A DNA stretch of 64,000 bases from Ligustrum vulgare (taxonomy: Eukaryota > Streptophyta > Magnoliopsida > Lamiales > Oleaceae). The DNA is taken from NCBI GenBank assembly GCA_963555705.1, contig OY743183.1:49527466-49591465 (forward strand), in the 5' to 3' direction. The notes below the pieces were generated by a model. It made no database searches and had not been told where the DNA came from. It saw only the letters and a program-made list of their open reading frames with translations. Below, piece after piece: positions 32,724 to 43,965 of the stretch. The number at the start of each line of letters is the position of its first letter. The first letter of the stretch is position 1. The position numbers were made by a program, and so were the translations under genes.

Positions 32724-32885
32724 ATGGCTACCGCCGGAAAGGGAAAGCGAGCAACCTTCGCTTGGAAGCAGAGCCTCATGGCGGCGCTACGAACAAAGGT
32801 CGACTGTAATACAGATCTGGCGTTGAAGGAAGCTGCAGGAATGGCCATTTCTTTGATTTATCTTCCGTTGAATCAAGAAATTTAA
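32724..32885 (+). CDS. Short ORF (53 aa) inside the hAT element, unrecognised
   Basis: ATG at 32,724 in the context tcccATGGCTACC, close to a good plant start context, opens 53 codons (MATAGKGKRATFAWKQSLM...) ending TAA at 32,883. The block 32,680-32,960 is clearly less AT-rich than its surroundings and begins with the CT-rich run typical of a plant 5' untranslated region. This could be the captured first exon of a host gene or the damaged start of an element gene. The product is unknown. Confidence 0.3.
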   Translation: MATAGKGKRATFAWKQSLMAALRTKVDCNTDLALKEAAGMAISLIYLPLNQEI

Positions 32886-33003
32886 AGGGTTTTCGAGCTA
32901 AGCCTCAAATCCTGCACTGTTGAGGGTTTCGACTTCATCGAGGTTGGTTGGCGAACGTTATCAGATCTGGAGAAGGGGATATATGAGGCTAGTTTTAATT
33001 TTT

Positions 33004-33245
33004 GTGGGTTACGGGTGGTGGTGGTGTTGAGGTGCGGTGTTGTAGCGGTGTAGCGATGTGGTGGTGGTATGGCGGTCTGCTGGTTGCAGTGGTGTATTGG
33101 GCAGCGATGATGGTGCTGGGATGCGGTGTTGTAGCGGTGCGATGTAGCGATGTGGTGATGCGGTGGTGGTGGTGGTATGGCGGTCTGCTGGTTGCGGTGG
33201 TGCATTGGGAGGCGATGATGGTGGTTGGCGGTGATGATTTGTGGC
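33004..33245. repeat. GGT-rich minisatellite, two ~100-bp units
   Basis: Units at about 33,030-33,120 and 33,122-33,240 share gatgcggtgttgtagcggtg, tagcgatgtggtg, gtggtatggcggtctgctgg and attggg...gcgatgatgg. The strong G/T strand asymmetry opens long reading frames on both strands that I reject as genes. Confidence 0.85.
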
Positions 33246-33449
33246 GGTGTATGCTGGCTGAATGCTTTCTTCTACTTTTATTTATTTATTTATTTTTTGA
33301 GGTGGGGAAGCATAGATGGCGATGATGATTGTTTTTGGTAATTTATTGAAGTGAATAAATGACGGGGGCAGCGGTGTTGACGCAAGTGGTGGTGAGCGGC
33401 GATGTTGAGACGCAGGTGGTGGTAAGACAGTGACGTGGGCAATTTGAAT

Positions 33450-33815
33450 TGTGACCTAATAATTATAAGTTGAATTGTGACCTAATAAATATAAGTAAAT
33501 TGTGACCTAATAGTATGATAACTGTGACTTAAAAGATGGGTGATCTAATAATTTGATAAATTGTGACCTTGAAATTATGTGACTTAAAAAAATTGTTATT
33601 GTGACATACTATTTTGATAATTTGTGATCTTGAAATAACTTGAGATCAATTTAATTTAAAACTTGTGATCTTGAAATTATTTGTGACTTAAAAAAAATGT
33701 TATTGTGACCTACTATTTTTGATAATTTGTGACCCTGAAATTATTTGTGACTTAAGGAATTATTGTTTTGTGACCTGAATTTATATTATATTTGTGACCT
33801 GAATTTATATAATTA
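33450..33815 (+). repeat. Degenerate array of TGTGACCT-type words
   Basis: The word ttgtgacct (variants ttgtgatct, atgtgactt) recurs roughly fifteen times at irregular 20-35-bp spacing, usually followed by taataatt, gaaattat or tgaattta. Such subterminal word arrays often serve as transposase-binding sites in hAT and CACTA elements. Confidence 0.75.
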
Positions 33816-34349
33816 ACAACATATTTTTAATTATTTAATTTAAATAAATAATTATAACTACAACCTGATTTTTGAAACTTTTTAAGTTATATCTTAAAAT
33901 TGAAATTGTGTATAGTAAACACCATATATATGTATTTTTCCCTTTTTTAAATGATATACAGCCCAGGCGCCGAGCTTCTTCCAATCCAATTCTAAGCCCA
34001 CTAAACTAACACATTTAAATGTTGTTGCCTTGCTGGCATATTTTTCAATTATTAGTTGTTCTTTTGTTTGAATATTAATTTTTTAATTTATTCATTGTTG
34101 ATGCCTTGTCGGCATATTGTTATTTTTTATGGGTCTTGTTGTTTTATTTCATTTTTTATTCAACAACTTAAGTGGTTTTTTGTTTTGTTATTATTAATTA
34201 GTTAGTACTTTTGTTGATTTCTCGGCTATATATTTCGAGTAATTTTTTTTAAAGGGTCACTATAGTCTATAGGGGGCCCATTTTTTGAATTTAGCTTGGG
34301 GCTCAGTTTAGCATAGGTTCGGCCCTGGACCCACGTCCCACAACATAAA

Positions 34350-34530
34350 ATGTCTTTGTTTGGTAACATTATTTGGTCTATAAACTGGTTTATTTAAGAA
34401 TTTAATGTAAAAAGTAGTAATTGAAAATTGGAGAGAGAAAATGTTTATTGTTAAAAAGTTAATTTGAAAATTATGTGGTTTATTAACTGGTTTATAAACC
34501 AATTTATTTGTTTACCAAATGGAGGCCTAA
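34350..34530. mobile_element. MITE (family 'GCCTCCATTTGG'), copy 1
   Basis: The ends are ctttgtttggtaac and gtttaccaaatggaggc, imperfect inverted repeats. The interior (attggagagagaaaatg, ttattaactggtttataaacc) matches the copy at 52,695-52,860. Probably PIF/Harbinger-like by the 3-bp duplications of its relatives. Confidence 0.6.
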
Positions 34531-34680
34531 AAATCACCTCATATAATAGACTGTTCGGTGGCTTCCAGCCATCATTTTTTTTTTATTTTGGTGTTTTATA
34601 GGTAAAATGTGTGCTAGAAAATTGGAGAGTGAAAATGTGTATGATTAAAAAGTGGTAAAAATGTATCTATCTATATATAA

Positions 34681-35425
34681 TAATAGAGTCCTCTAACTGG
34701 ACTGTTGACTACCATTTTCTCACCTAAATTCTTCATTTTTTTTTCTATTTAATTTTAATTCAATTTGTTATCCATTTTTTCATAATTGTGAAATGATTGA
34801 GACGTGTTGTATTTGACATGCCTTGCATTGAGGGTTGAAATTGTGTGCTGTCTGCTTTGCATTGGGAGAATGTGCACACGCTGATCACAATTATAATTGA
34901 TGGTACAATTCCCTATTTGTTGGCACACCAATTTCAACCCAATTATAAATACAAATGCGCTCAAACAGTAGCCTGATGGACTGAATGGTAATGTTCCGGT
35001 AGAGTTTAAATTATTGTGGACCCCACAACCACATACTATAACCTTGGTCTCCCAATACACTGTGAATACACTTTTGGAATCAGTGCTAGTTTATAAACTG
35101 GAAGTTGCTGGAAACAAATGCGTAATAAGAGATTGACCAATAGTAAAACAAAAACATATTGAAATGGATCTACTTAATCCTACATTTGCAATGATAAAAC
35201 GAGAATCACGTAACTGTTGGGCTTCCCCATTTTTTTTAATTCATCTTATTGTCCTCACATGGAGGATGGCATGTTAGGGTGAGAAAAACTTATGTAAGCC
35301 CGTCCCACTAGCCTAAGCGGTAGGGAAAACCAATACAAGATGGACACTTGTCCCAAAAGTCAAATTAGCTCAAATTGGTAATTTTAAAATAGAAAAATGC
35401 ATTTCAATCCACCAATAACGTCTTT
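34681..35425 (+). repeat. Left terminal inverted repeat of the MULE
   Basis: About 745 bp, inverted with respect to the right arm. Inside it, the piece caagatggacacttgtccca at about 35,330 is repeated in altered form at about 35,455, just beyond the inner edge. Confidence 0.75.
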
Positions 35426-35891
35426 TTTAAAAAAAATTATTTGGTAGGACAAACCAATGTAAAATGGACACTTGTCCCACAATCCAAGAAAACTTTTTTT
35501 TAAATATATGAAGAGGCATAGCAAAAGCGGGAACAGAAGAAATGTATTAGTGGGAAAACCATTAAAAAAAGGGAAAGAAAAGAAAGGTTGGGCAAAGTGA
35601 AGAAACAGAAAGCGGCAATGGCAGCGTCCTCTTTTTTCTTCCATAATCTTTCCAGGTTTGTTTCACTCAATCAATTTTTTTTTTCAATTATTTACATTAT
35701 ATTATGTGAAGTGAATCTAAAATTATATTTTGTTGTATTTATATTATGTTAATGTGAATGCAATTTATGGCATTTTTAGCACCCTCAATATGTCTATATA
35801 TTTAAGCATGGTGAATTTTTTTTTTCCTTGACCAATATGTGTTTGGTATTTTTGATGGTTGAAATCTTTTTTAATCAAGTTATTTTGTTCA

Positions 35892-38352
35892 ATGGAGCAT
35901 TTAAGTAGTAGAGAAAAAATTGATGAGGTACTCAATGTAGGAATGGAAGTGTGTTCTGATGAAGAAGCTTCAAATATATGTAATAAATATGCTCTGACAA
36001 AAACTTTTAGTATTTGTAAAGGACACATTCGAAGAGACACATCGTGAAATATTAAACAACGTGGATTTTTATGTTCAAAGGAAAGATTTCAAATAGATAG
36101 AGATATATGTGATGTGAAGAAATTCAATAAATTAGATACAAGAACATGTTGCAAATTTATGGTGCGTTTTACAGTTGAGGGTGGATTGTGGAAAATTTCT
36201 CATCTCACTAATGATCAAAACTATGAACTTGCTGGACTAGAAGAAAGACAATTTCTTAGATCAGGACGTAGGGTATCTAATTCTCAAGCAAATGTCATTA
36301 ATTTCATGATTAATGCGGGTATTGGACCACAAAATCATATTTCTATTTAGCAAATGAAGTTGGTGGAGCTGAGAATGTTGGATTTACTAAAAAAGATATG
36401 AGAAATTATTTGAAAAGAAAAAAAGGTGAAATGATTGAAGCAGGGGATGGACAAATTTTGCTAAATCATTTTAAGCTCAAGCAAAGGGAGGATCCTAATT
36501 TTTTTTACTCAATGCAAGTGGACCAATGTAATCGAATGACAATTTTTTTTTTTTTTTTTTTGAGAGATAGTATGTCGAAGTTAGATTATGATTGCTTTGG
36601 TGATGTGTGTTTTGATACTACATTTCAAACTAATAAGTACAATATGATATGCGCTCCATTTGTTGGAGTTAATCACTATTGGAAAACTGTTTTATTTGGT
36701 TGTGAATTTTTATTGGATGAGACAACTGAATAATTTGTTTGGTTATTTGAGACATTTATGGAGTTGATGGAAAATAGAAACCCACAAACTATTTTTACAA
36801 ATGAGGACAAAGCAATGACAAATGTAATTGAATTAGTTTTTTCAGAAACACAGCACTGATTGTACACTTGGCACATTGCTAAGAATGCTACACAACATCT
36901 TAGTAGCTACTATGCTAATCCGGATTTCAAGAAGCAATTCAATAAATGTTTCCATGGTTGTTATAATGAAGAAGAGTTTAATGTATGTTGGGATTATATG
37001 ATTGATAAATTTGACCTTGGTAATCATTCATGGTTAAAGAAATTGTATTCACTGCGAGAAAAATGGCGTCGTGCTTTTAATTTGGATACTTTTTCTGCAA
37101 ATATTAGGTCTACCCAAAGGAGTGAGAGTACAAATAATATTTTTCATCAAATTTCTACGAAAACAATGGACCTCGTCAGTTTTGTACACCACTATGAGAA
37201 GAAAATAAAAGAAATGCACCTAGGCGAATTGGAAGATGATTATCGGTGCAAACATGGTGTTCCTCGTCTCAAAGTAAGGTGTGGTATTTTAAGTCACGCA
37301 GTTAAAGTGTATACCAAGAGCATGTTCAATCTTTATGAAAAAGAGTTAACTGGGTGTATTGGAGTGAGGAAGACGGAAGTGAGTACAGATTATGAGTTTT
37401 ATAGGTATGAAGCAATGGAAGAAGGCCAACAAAGATTGTACAAAATTGAATATAATCCTCTTACATTTTATGTTTCTTGTTCATGCAAGTTATTTCAATC
37501 ATTGGGGATTTTATGTCAACATGCGTTAAAGGTATTTGATTTGAATAATCTCACTACCATACCAAAACAATTCTTTTTGAAGAGGTGGATTAAAGATGCA
37601 AAGAAAGGAATTGTGGCAACTAATGACAAGGGTGACTTGACAAGGAAGAATGATGAAAAGTCTTCCAAGTCATTAAGTCTTAGTGAGTTGATGCACGAAG
37701 GAAATAATGTGTATAATGTAGCTTCATTGACAATTTCGGGAACTAAGATTGTTAAAGAAAAGTTAGCAGAAGCAATGACGTTACTTGAAAAGGATGAGGA
37801 GACTAATAATGCTTTTCAAAAGGTTAGAGATGATCATTCTACTTCTGATGCTCATGTCGATGAGGTATCAATATTGAATCCACCAACTGTAAGAGCCAAA
37901 GGAATAACAAATGCAAGAATAAGAAGCAATTTGGAGAAAAGAATAAAGAAGGCAAAAAAAGGTAATAAATCTAATCATTTTATTTTACTTAAGAATTTTA
38001 TTTATTCCAATCTTAAATAATATATCTATTTTTTGTTTCTTTTAGGAGAAGAAAATCACCAACGTAATGGTAATGGTGATGTATCTTGCCCGATATTTCC
38101 ATCTATTTTCACTGCCTTCATTCATCACTTAGCTCCTGGACATTCAAATTTTCAGCTTACAAATATGCTTCAAGAAAATAATGATATGCATTTCTTGACT
38201 CAGGTATTTTCTTCCAATTGCAATTATTATTATTATTATTCCAATTGTTGTTGTTATTATTCAATGATTTACTTTTTATGTAGGATCCAGATATTTTGGT
38301 TTTGATGATGTTCGAAGAAAAGATTAATTCCAGCATTTATGTGAAATGTTGA
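35892..38352 (+). pseudogene. FAR1/MULE-type transposase with SWIM zinc finger (multiple stops)
   Basis: The gene encodes a MULE transposase of the kind domesticated as FHY3/FAR1. In order: a FAR1 DNA-binding domain (GMEVCSDEEASNICNKYA; RGFLCSKERFQ), the DDE core with first Asp in DVCFDTTFQTNKY, second Asp in TNEDKAM and the Glu in RSTQRSESTN, and a C-terminal SWIM finger CSCKLFQSLGILCQH. Likely coding parts are 35,892-37,961, 38,046-38,203 and 38,284-38,352, joined by introns 37,962-38,045 and 38,204-38,283 with GT/AG ends and consistent phase. Breaks: TGA at 36,045, frame change near 36,348, a 19-T tract at 36,543-36,561, TAA at 36,731 and TGA at 36,857. From 36,860 to 37,961 the frame is intact. 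Confidence 0.9.
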
Positions 38353-38973
38353 TGTAAATCGGTATGATTTTTATTATCTAAAATATATTTTATGAAATTC
38401 TTAATTCTATATCAGCAATTTTGTTTTATATTTTCTAATTATGAGTTTATTTATTCTTTTCAGGTTGGTTAACCAGTGATTTTTTAATTTCTTTTTTGTG
38501 GTTGAATTACTAATGATCCTTTGGTCGTATTATTATTTTTTTAATCACTTTACAATATTTTGAAAAATTGGTACAAATAAACTCTTCAAACCAAAACAAG
38601 AAAAAATTAAATAACTACCATAAATCAACAAATTTTTTATTAGAGTTCATGCATTCCCATTTTTCACATGGAAACAAACTTAAAAACCAAAAATTAGTGG
38701 GCCATGAAAGAGATAAAAAAGGGCAAAAAAAATAAAAATAAAAAATAAAAAAGACGTTACTACAAGCTTGGTGGATTGAAATGCAATTTTCTATTTTAAT
38801 ATTTACCAATTTGAGCTAATTTGACTTGTGGGACAAGTGTCCATCTTGTATTGATTTGCCCCGCCACTTAGACTAGTGGGACGGGCTTACATACGTTTTT
38901 CTCACTCACATGCCATCTACTAATAATTACACTTCCAAATACAACAGCTCACACGCCCAATCCCACTCCCAAC

Positions 38974-39425
38974 TAGGGATGTCAACGAGCCGAGCCGAAG
39001 ATCAATGCTCGAGCTTTTTGGGGTCGAGCTTTTTTGGCCCGAGCCGAGTCGAGCTAAAGCTCGTCCCAAAAAATAAGGCTCAACTCGAGCTTTAGCTCGA
39101 GCTTTTTCCGAACCGAGCCGAGCTAAGTCCCGAGCTTTTACTTTTTTTCTTATTTTTATAGAAAAAATTCATAAATTTTTTATTGAAAATGTGTATATAT
39201 AGCAAGTTGAGCCGCTCGTGGTCGAAATTCATTACTCAAGCTCCCATCGAGCTTTTTTAGTGGGATTTTTTTTTGCTCGAGCCGAGCCTAGTCAAAGCCA
39301 TCTCTCAAAAAAAAGCTCAGCTCGAGCTTTGGCTCGAAATCTCGAGCCGTGAGCCGAGTTTAGCCCGAGCTTTTTCCGAGCCGAGCTCGAGCGGCCGGAG
39401 CCGACGATCCTTTTTGCTATCCCTA
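38974..39425. mobile_element. hAT-like MITE, 452 bp, nested in the MULE arm
   Basis: Ends TAGGGATGTC and GCTATCCCTA, flanked by a perfect 8-bp duplication ctcccaac (38,966-38,973 and 39,426-39,433). The interior consists almost wholly of degenerate gagccgagctcgagcttt words on both arms around an AT-rich centre. Confidence 0.92.
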
Positions 39426-39920
39426 CTCCCAACTCTAAAACACATAGAAGGTCTGCTAAAAACCTTAAGAACATTCATCTCTCTCATAAGGTATTCTTAC
39501 ATTTTCCTTTTCCTTTAAATTTTTTATCTACTCTAAACTCAAATTCAGCCCAAATAATACAAATATTTCCACCCTTTGGCTCCGTTCTGCTATTGAATTA
39601 AAATGCAATGATTGCCCCAAATTAATTTATATAATTTTCTAAATCCCTTTTTAATCCCACACATTTTCTCTCTCCAATTTTTAACCATATATCTTACCTA
39701 GAAAACTTAAATAAATCAACATTATAATTTCAATTCCTTTTAAATGGCCACCGAACAGGGTTGAAAACTACTTCACAATTGTTGAACATGCTTCGAATCC
39801 TACCTATATGCTAACAAGGCATCTTGGTTCAACCTTAACATTGGAAAATTATAAGAATTGGAACAACGATGCCATGAATCCACCAACACCAAGCACCAAC
39901 AAATTACATGTTGCCATTGG

Positions 39921-40386
39921 TAGGGGTGGGTGTGGGTTGGGTTGGGCCGATTTTTTGCCCGACCTGAACCCAATCCATTATGATCGAGTTGATAAAAAAT
40001 CAACTCAACCCAACCAAATCAAGTTTCGGTCGGGTTGGACGGTTTGGACTTTGACCCAATTGTAAAAAATCTTGAAAAAAAAACCCATGAATCAATCATT
40101 AACTAAAATCAATTATGTACAGTACAATAACCCCAAATAGAATAAATTGAACACTTGCTAATAAAATTAAAATATGTTTAATCAATATTTAAATAAATTA
40201 AGTTTCATCAAAATAAAAAAATAAATAAAAAAATTATTCGAGTTGGGTAGGGTAGGATTTTTTATCCAACTCGACTAAAATTTTTAAACAGAACCTGAAC
40301 CCACCTCAATTTGCATGAAAAATCGACCCAAACCGATCAGGTCGGGTCGGTTTCGATGGATTCGGTCGATTAATGCCCCACATCTA
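39921..40386. mobile_element. hAT-like MITE, 466 bp, nested in the MULE arm
   Basis: Ends TAGGGGTGGGTG and CCCCACATCTA; the flanks gccattgg and gtcattgg agree at 7 of 8 bases. The subterminal zones are degenerate gggttgggttgg / aacccaacc words. Same end type and size class as 38,974-39,425 but different internal words. Confidence 0.87.
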
Positions 40387-40913
40387 GTCATTGGTCAATC
40401 TCTTATTACGCATTTGTTCGGCAGCTTCTTGTTTATAAACTAACACTGATTTCAGAAGTGTATTTACAGTGTATTGGTAGGCCAAGGCTATAGAGTATGT
40501 AGGTGTGGGGTCCACAATAATTTTAAAATCTATTAGAACAATTACCATTCAGTCCATTTGGCTACTATTTGAGCGCATTTGTATTTATAATTAGAGGACA
40601 ATTTGACCAAATAGCAGGATACCTACTTGTAGGCATCAATGATTACAAAAATGGAATGCTTACAAATAGTGATTTGTACCGTCAATTTGACCATTGTGAT
40701 CAGTGTGTGCACATTCCCCCAATGCAAAGTAGCTATGCAAAGCAGACATCACACAATTTCAACCCCCAATGCAAGACATGTCAACTGCAACACATCTCAA
40801 TCATTTCACAAAAATGAAAAATGGACAACAAATTGAATTAAAATTAAACAGAAAAAAATAAAGAAGTTAGGCAGGAAAATGGTAGCCAACAGTCTGGTCA
40901 GATGACTCTATTA

Positions 40914-42180
40914 TCTTTCTTGTACTATATAAAAGGAGGATAGTGTAAAAAAATTTCCTCCCAAAAAATTCCCGCCCAAAGTCCCAAAAAAAAAAAAAAA
41001 AATTAACAAAATTTGGGCTGCCAACAAAAGGTAAATTCAAAAAAAAAAAAAAAAAAAAAAAAACGACTGTCAGTTGACAGCCGCATTCACTTTACATTTT
41101 TTTTTTTTTTACATTAATTGGCATTTTTTGTTTTCTTTATTTGAATATTAGATATAGATAAGCATGTGCTCAGTAAATTTGAAAAAATAATTTATAAACA
41201 TTTTTATAAATCACAAAAATTCTCGAATAGATTTGTTTAAAATTTTATTTATTTTATTTTTTCGATGTATGATGTATCATTTGAAAAATGGAGAGAAAAT
41301 ATGTGTGGTTAATAAATAATTTGGGAATTGTGTTAAAAAATAAAAACATTTTTTTTTTGGGATTTGTCAAACAAAGGCTAAAATTTTTTACAACACACAT
41401 TTATAATTATTGTGCTAAATTTTGATTGAAAAAAAAAAATAGATACAAGAGTCAAATGTAGAAAATTGTGTAAATTTTCATTTTCAATGAAGCTAAAAAA
41501 TAGAAAATTGTGCTAAATCTTTTATTGAAAACTAAAAAAATGTCAAATGCAGAAAATTGTGTAAATTTTCATTTTTAATTAAGTTAAAAATAATGCATAA
41601 AAATTATTGAAATTTGCGATCGTTTATTATTTAAATATATAAATTGACATTTACTATCTAAATAAGTTTTTAATAATTTGGATTGATTATGTTGTTTTTT
41701 AAATTTGAATAATTATGGCAATAGAATAAATTATAATAATTATGAGTAAAATTAATAAATTGATAGTTAACAAAAGAATAGAATTCAACTATGAACAGAA
41801 AATTGAAATTGAATAAACATAAATGAATTTAATTTAAATAGAAATTCAATTTTATTTTATTTTATATAAAAAAAAGAATCTAATTTAATACAAAAATATT
41901 AAAATATTTGTTCTATATTTTGTATTATTTAACTTATACCTACATTAGTTTATTTATTGTATGTGATTGAAAATAAGTTTGAAAAAATGATGTTTTCAAC
42001 AATGAGTACCATTAAACAATATTTTTATTGCTATTTGTATATTTTAATTATGATTACATGATGCAAATAACGTCATTTATTATTTAAATAAATAAGTAAA
42101 TTGTTTGTAAATTTTTAATAGTTATTGTAATGTAATATTATTTTTTATATTCAATACCGTGCATCGCACGGGAGGAAAAT
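40914..42180 (+). mobile_element. Possible non-autonomous Helitron
   Basis: It opens with TC directly after A (TCTTTCTTGTACTATATAAAAGG, then ggatagtg...attcccgcccaaa), which resembles plant Helitron 5' ends. The right end has the hairpin ccgtgcatcgcacgg (42,157-42,171). A proper CTRR terminus was not found after the hairpin; a PIF-like MITE sits 13 bases further on. Long A runs at 40,987 and 41,039. No coding. Confidence 0.4.
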
Positions 42181-42183
42181 TTA

Positions 42184-42482
42184 GGCCCTGTTTTCTTTGC
42201 TATTTTGAGGTCGTTTTCTGTTTTTATTTTCGAAAATATTAAAAATGCGTTCTCTTTACCATTTTCGAAAACGCATTTTGGAAGAAAAAATTGTACACAA
42301 AATGCAAAACACTCAAAACCTCGTTTTGGACGTTTTGTGTATATTTCAGCAAAAAATGTTCAAAATGTGGAAAACGCGTTTTGGAATTTTTTTTAATAGA
42401 ATTATCATAACTTGGAACTAAGCTTAATATAATTTTTTTTTTTTTAGAATTATCCTAACTTGGAAGTAAGCCTAAATAAAGA

Positions 42483-42513
<31 letters not shown>

Positions 42514-43018
42514 ATCCTAACTTATAATTAAGCTTAAATAAAGTTTTATTGAATTCAATATCAACATTAAAAAAAAAAAATTAAGTGAAGATTTTTGTTG
42601 TTATATTTCAAAAAATGTCTTGATAAATGAACTCTGTTGATTTTGAAAGAACTTGCATTTTTTGAATTTTAATAAAATTAAAGTTTCCTCAAATCCCGAA
42701 CCTGATCAAACTATGTTAATATAGACTCTTAATGCTTACATTAGTGTATTGCGTGTAACCATATTTTCATTGTATTGTGAAATGAAATTTAAGTTTGAGT
42801 CAGTATATTCTGCAAGCAAATTAATTAAAATTAGTTTAAGTAATATTCTGCAAAATTTCAAACAGAACGTATTTTCCAACTTTTCATTTTCAAAAACAGT
42901 TTTCAGAAATTACAAACCAAACTCATTTTCAACAAATTTAAAAACAAAAATAAAAACAGGAAATACAAAATATTTTCGAAAATGAAAATACAAAATAAAA
43001 TACAAACAGAACGCCACC
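42184..43018. mobile_element. PIF/Harbinger-like MITE, 835 bp, TTA target duplication
   Basis: Flanked by TTA on both sides (42,181-42,183 and 43,019-43,021). The left end is GGCCCTGTTTTC and the right end, reversed, is GGTGGCGTTCTGTTT; both arms carry cgttttc/gaaaacg-type words. No transposase. Confidence 0.6.
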
Positions 43019-43094
43019 TTATTTATTATATATAGATAGATAGATTGTAGCTAGGTGGGTCTAACTTTTTCTACTTACAAATTGACCCCTAGCC

Positions 43095-43965
43095 TTCAAA
43101 TCACAATTCTCAATTGTTTTATTAATCTAGCACAATCATGTCCTTGCAAACTAAGTCCTTGCTTGACTTGGCCTCTCTTCGAAGGCACTAGCATTCGTTA
43201 TTTTTTTTGGGTTATTTAAGTTTTCTAGAAATATTTTGGGCATAAAAAGTGATTTTAAAAAATGTGTGATTCAAAAATAGTATTATAAATTGTAATATAT
43301 TATAAATATATTCATGCAACAATGCTATACTCACCTCATGTGTGATCGAAGCTTGACTACACACTCACAAGGGGATGAGGCACGTTCATCAATGATGGGG
43401 ACTGTGCCACCCCAATATGAATGTGTGATCAAGCTTGGGGTGACATATGAGATGAGAATTGACTAATTCATATTCATAACACTTCTACCCAATACATGCT
43501 TAGCTAAAAAAATGATAGAAGTCTAAATCAAAAATAAATAATTAATAATCAATTTTTTTATTAATGTAGCACAATCATATCCTTGCAAACTAAGCCCTTG
43601 TTTAGCCTCTGTTCAGAGGCACTAGCCATCATTAGTTTTTGGGTTATTTAAGTTTTTTAGAAATAATGTGCTTAAAAAGTGGTTTCGAAAAATGTTTACG
43701 ATTCAAAAATGATATTAGAAATTGTAATGTGTTATAAATATATTTATATAACAATACTATACTCACCTCATGTGTGACCCGAGCTTGACTACACACTTAC
43801 ATGAGGAGTGGGGCCCGCTCATCAATGATGGGGCCGTCCCACCCCAAAGTGAATGGGTGGTCAAACTTGGGATGACACATGATATGAGAATGGACTAATT
43901 CATATTCATAACACTTCAACCCAACACATGCTTAGCTAAATAAATGATAGAAATCTAAATCAAAA
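43095..43965 (+). repeat. Tandem duplication, two ~440-bp units
   Basis: The landmarks ccttgcaaactaag, gggttatttaagttt, tatactcacctcatgtgtga and cttgactacacac recur with a constant offset of about 440 bp (for example 43,144 and 43,583). The copies differ by many substitutions and small indels, so the duplication is not recent. Each unit contains a small palindromic MITE-like core (cttgactacacactcacaag ... caagcttggggtgac). Confidence 0.85.

Larger units (their letters stand above)
32396..34327. mobile_element. hAT element remnant, 1,932 bp, CA(A/G)GGCCGAAC ends
   Basis: The left end CAAGGCCGAACTTGATAGCA and the reverse complement of the right end (CAGGGCCGAACCTATGCTAA) are imperfect inverted repeats of the CAGGGCCG type common in hAT elements. 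The flanks gacccatg (32,388-32,395) and gacccacg (34,328-34,335) agree at 7 of 8 bases. Inside are a gene-like GC-richer block with a short ORF, a GGT-rich minisatellite and an array of tgtgacct-type words. No hAT transposase was found. Confidence 0.82.
34681..40913 (+). mobile_element. Mutator-like element (MULE) with long inverted repeats and FAR1-type transposase
   Basis: Long inverted repeats (34,681 to about 35,425 and about 38,752 to 40,913) flank a FAR1-like transposase on the plus strand. The outermost bases are taatagagtc on the left and gactctatta on the right. Matching inner landmarks include gatggacacttgtccca, taataagagattgaccaat and gtggaccccac, with their reverse complements on the right. 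The right repeat is longer because it contains two hAT-like MITEs and additional sequence. No clear 9-bp target duplication was found, so the exact ends are provisional. Confidence 0.8.
38752..40913 (-). repeat. Right terminal inverted repeat of the MULE (interrupted)
   Basis: Homologous in inverted orientation to 34,681-35,425, with two precise insertions (38,974-39,425 and 39,921-40,386) and about 490 bp between them that has no counterpart in the left arm. Confidence 0.75.

Noticed and set aside
33002..33325. Overlapping open frames on both strands rich in Val/Gly/Trp or His/Pro/Gln
   Set aside because: They follow from the GGT-rich tandem repeat, whose asymmetry removes stops on both strands; no domain or start context.
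34666..34690. tctatctatatataataatagag considered as a Helitron 5' end
   Set aside because: The next 740 bases are matched in inverted orientation at 38.75-40.91 kb around a FAR1 transposase, which fits a MULE arm better. The TC start remains a weak alternative.
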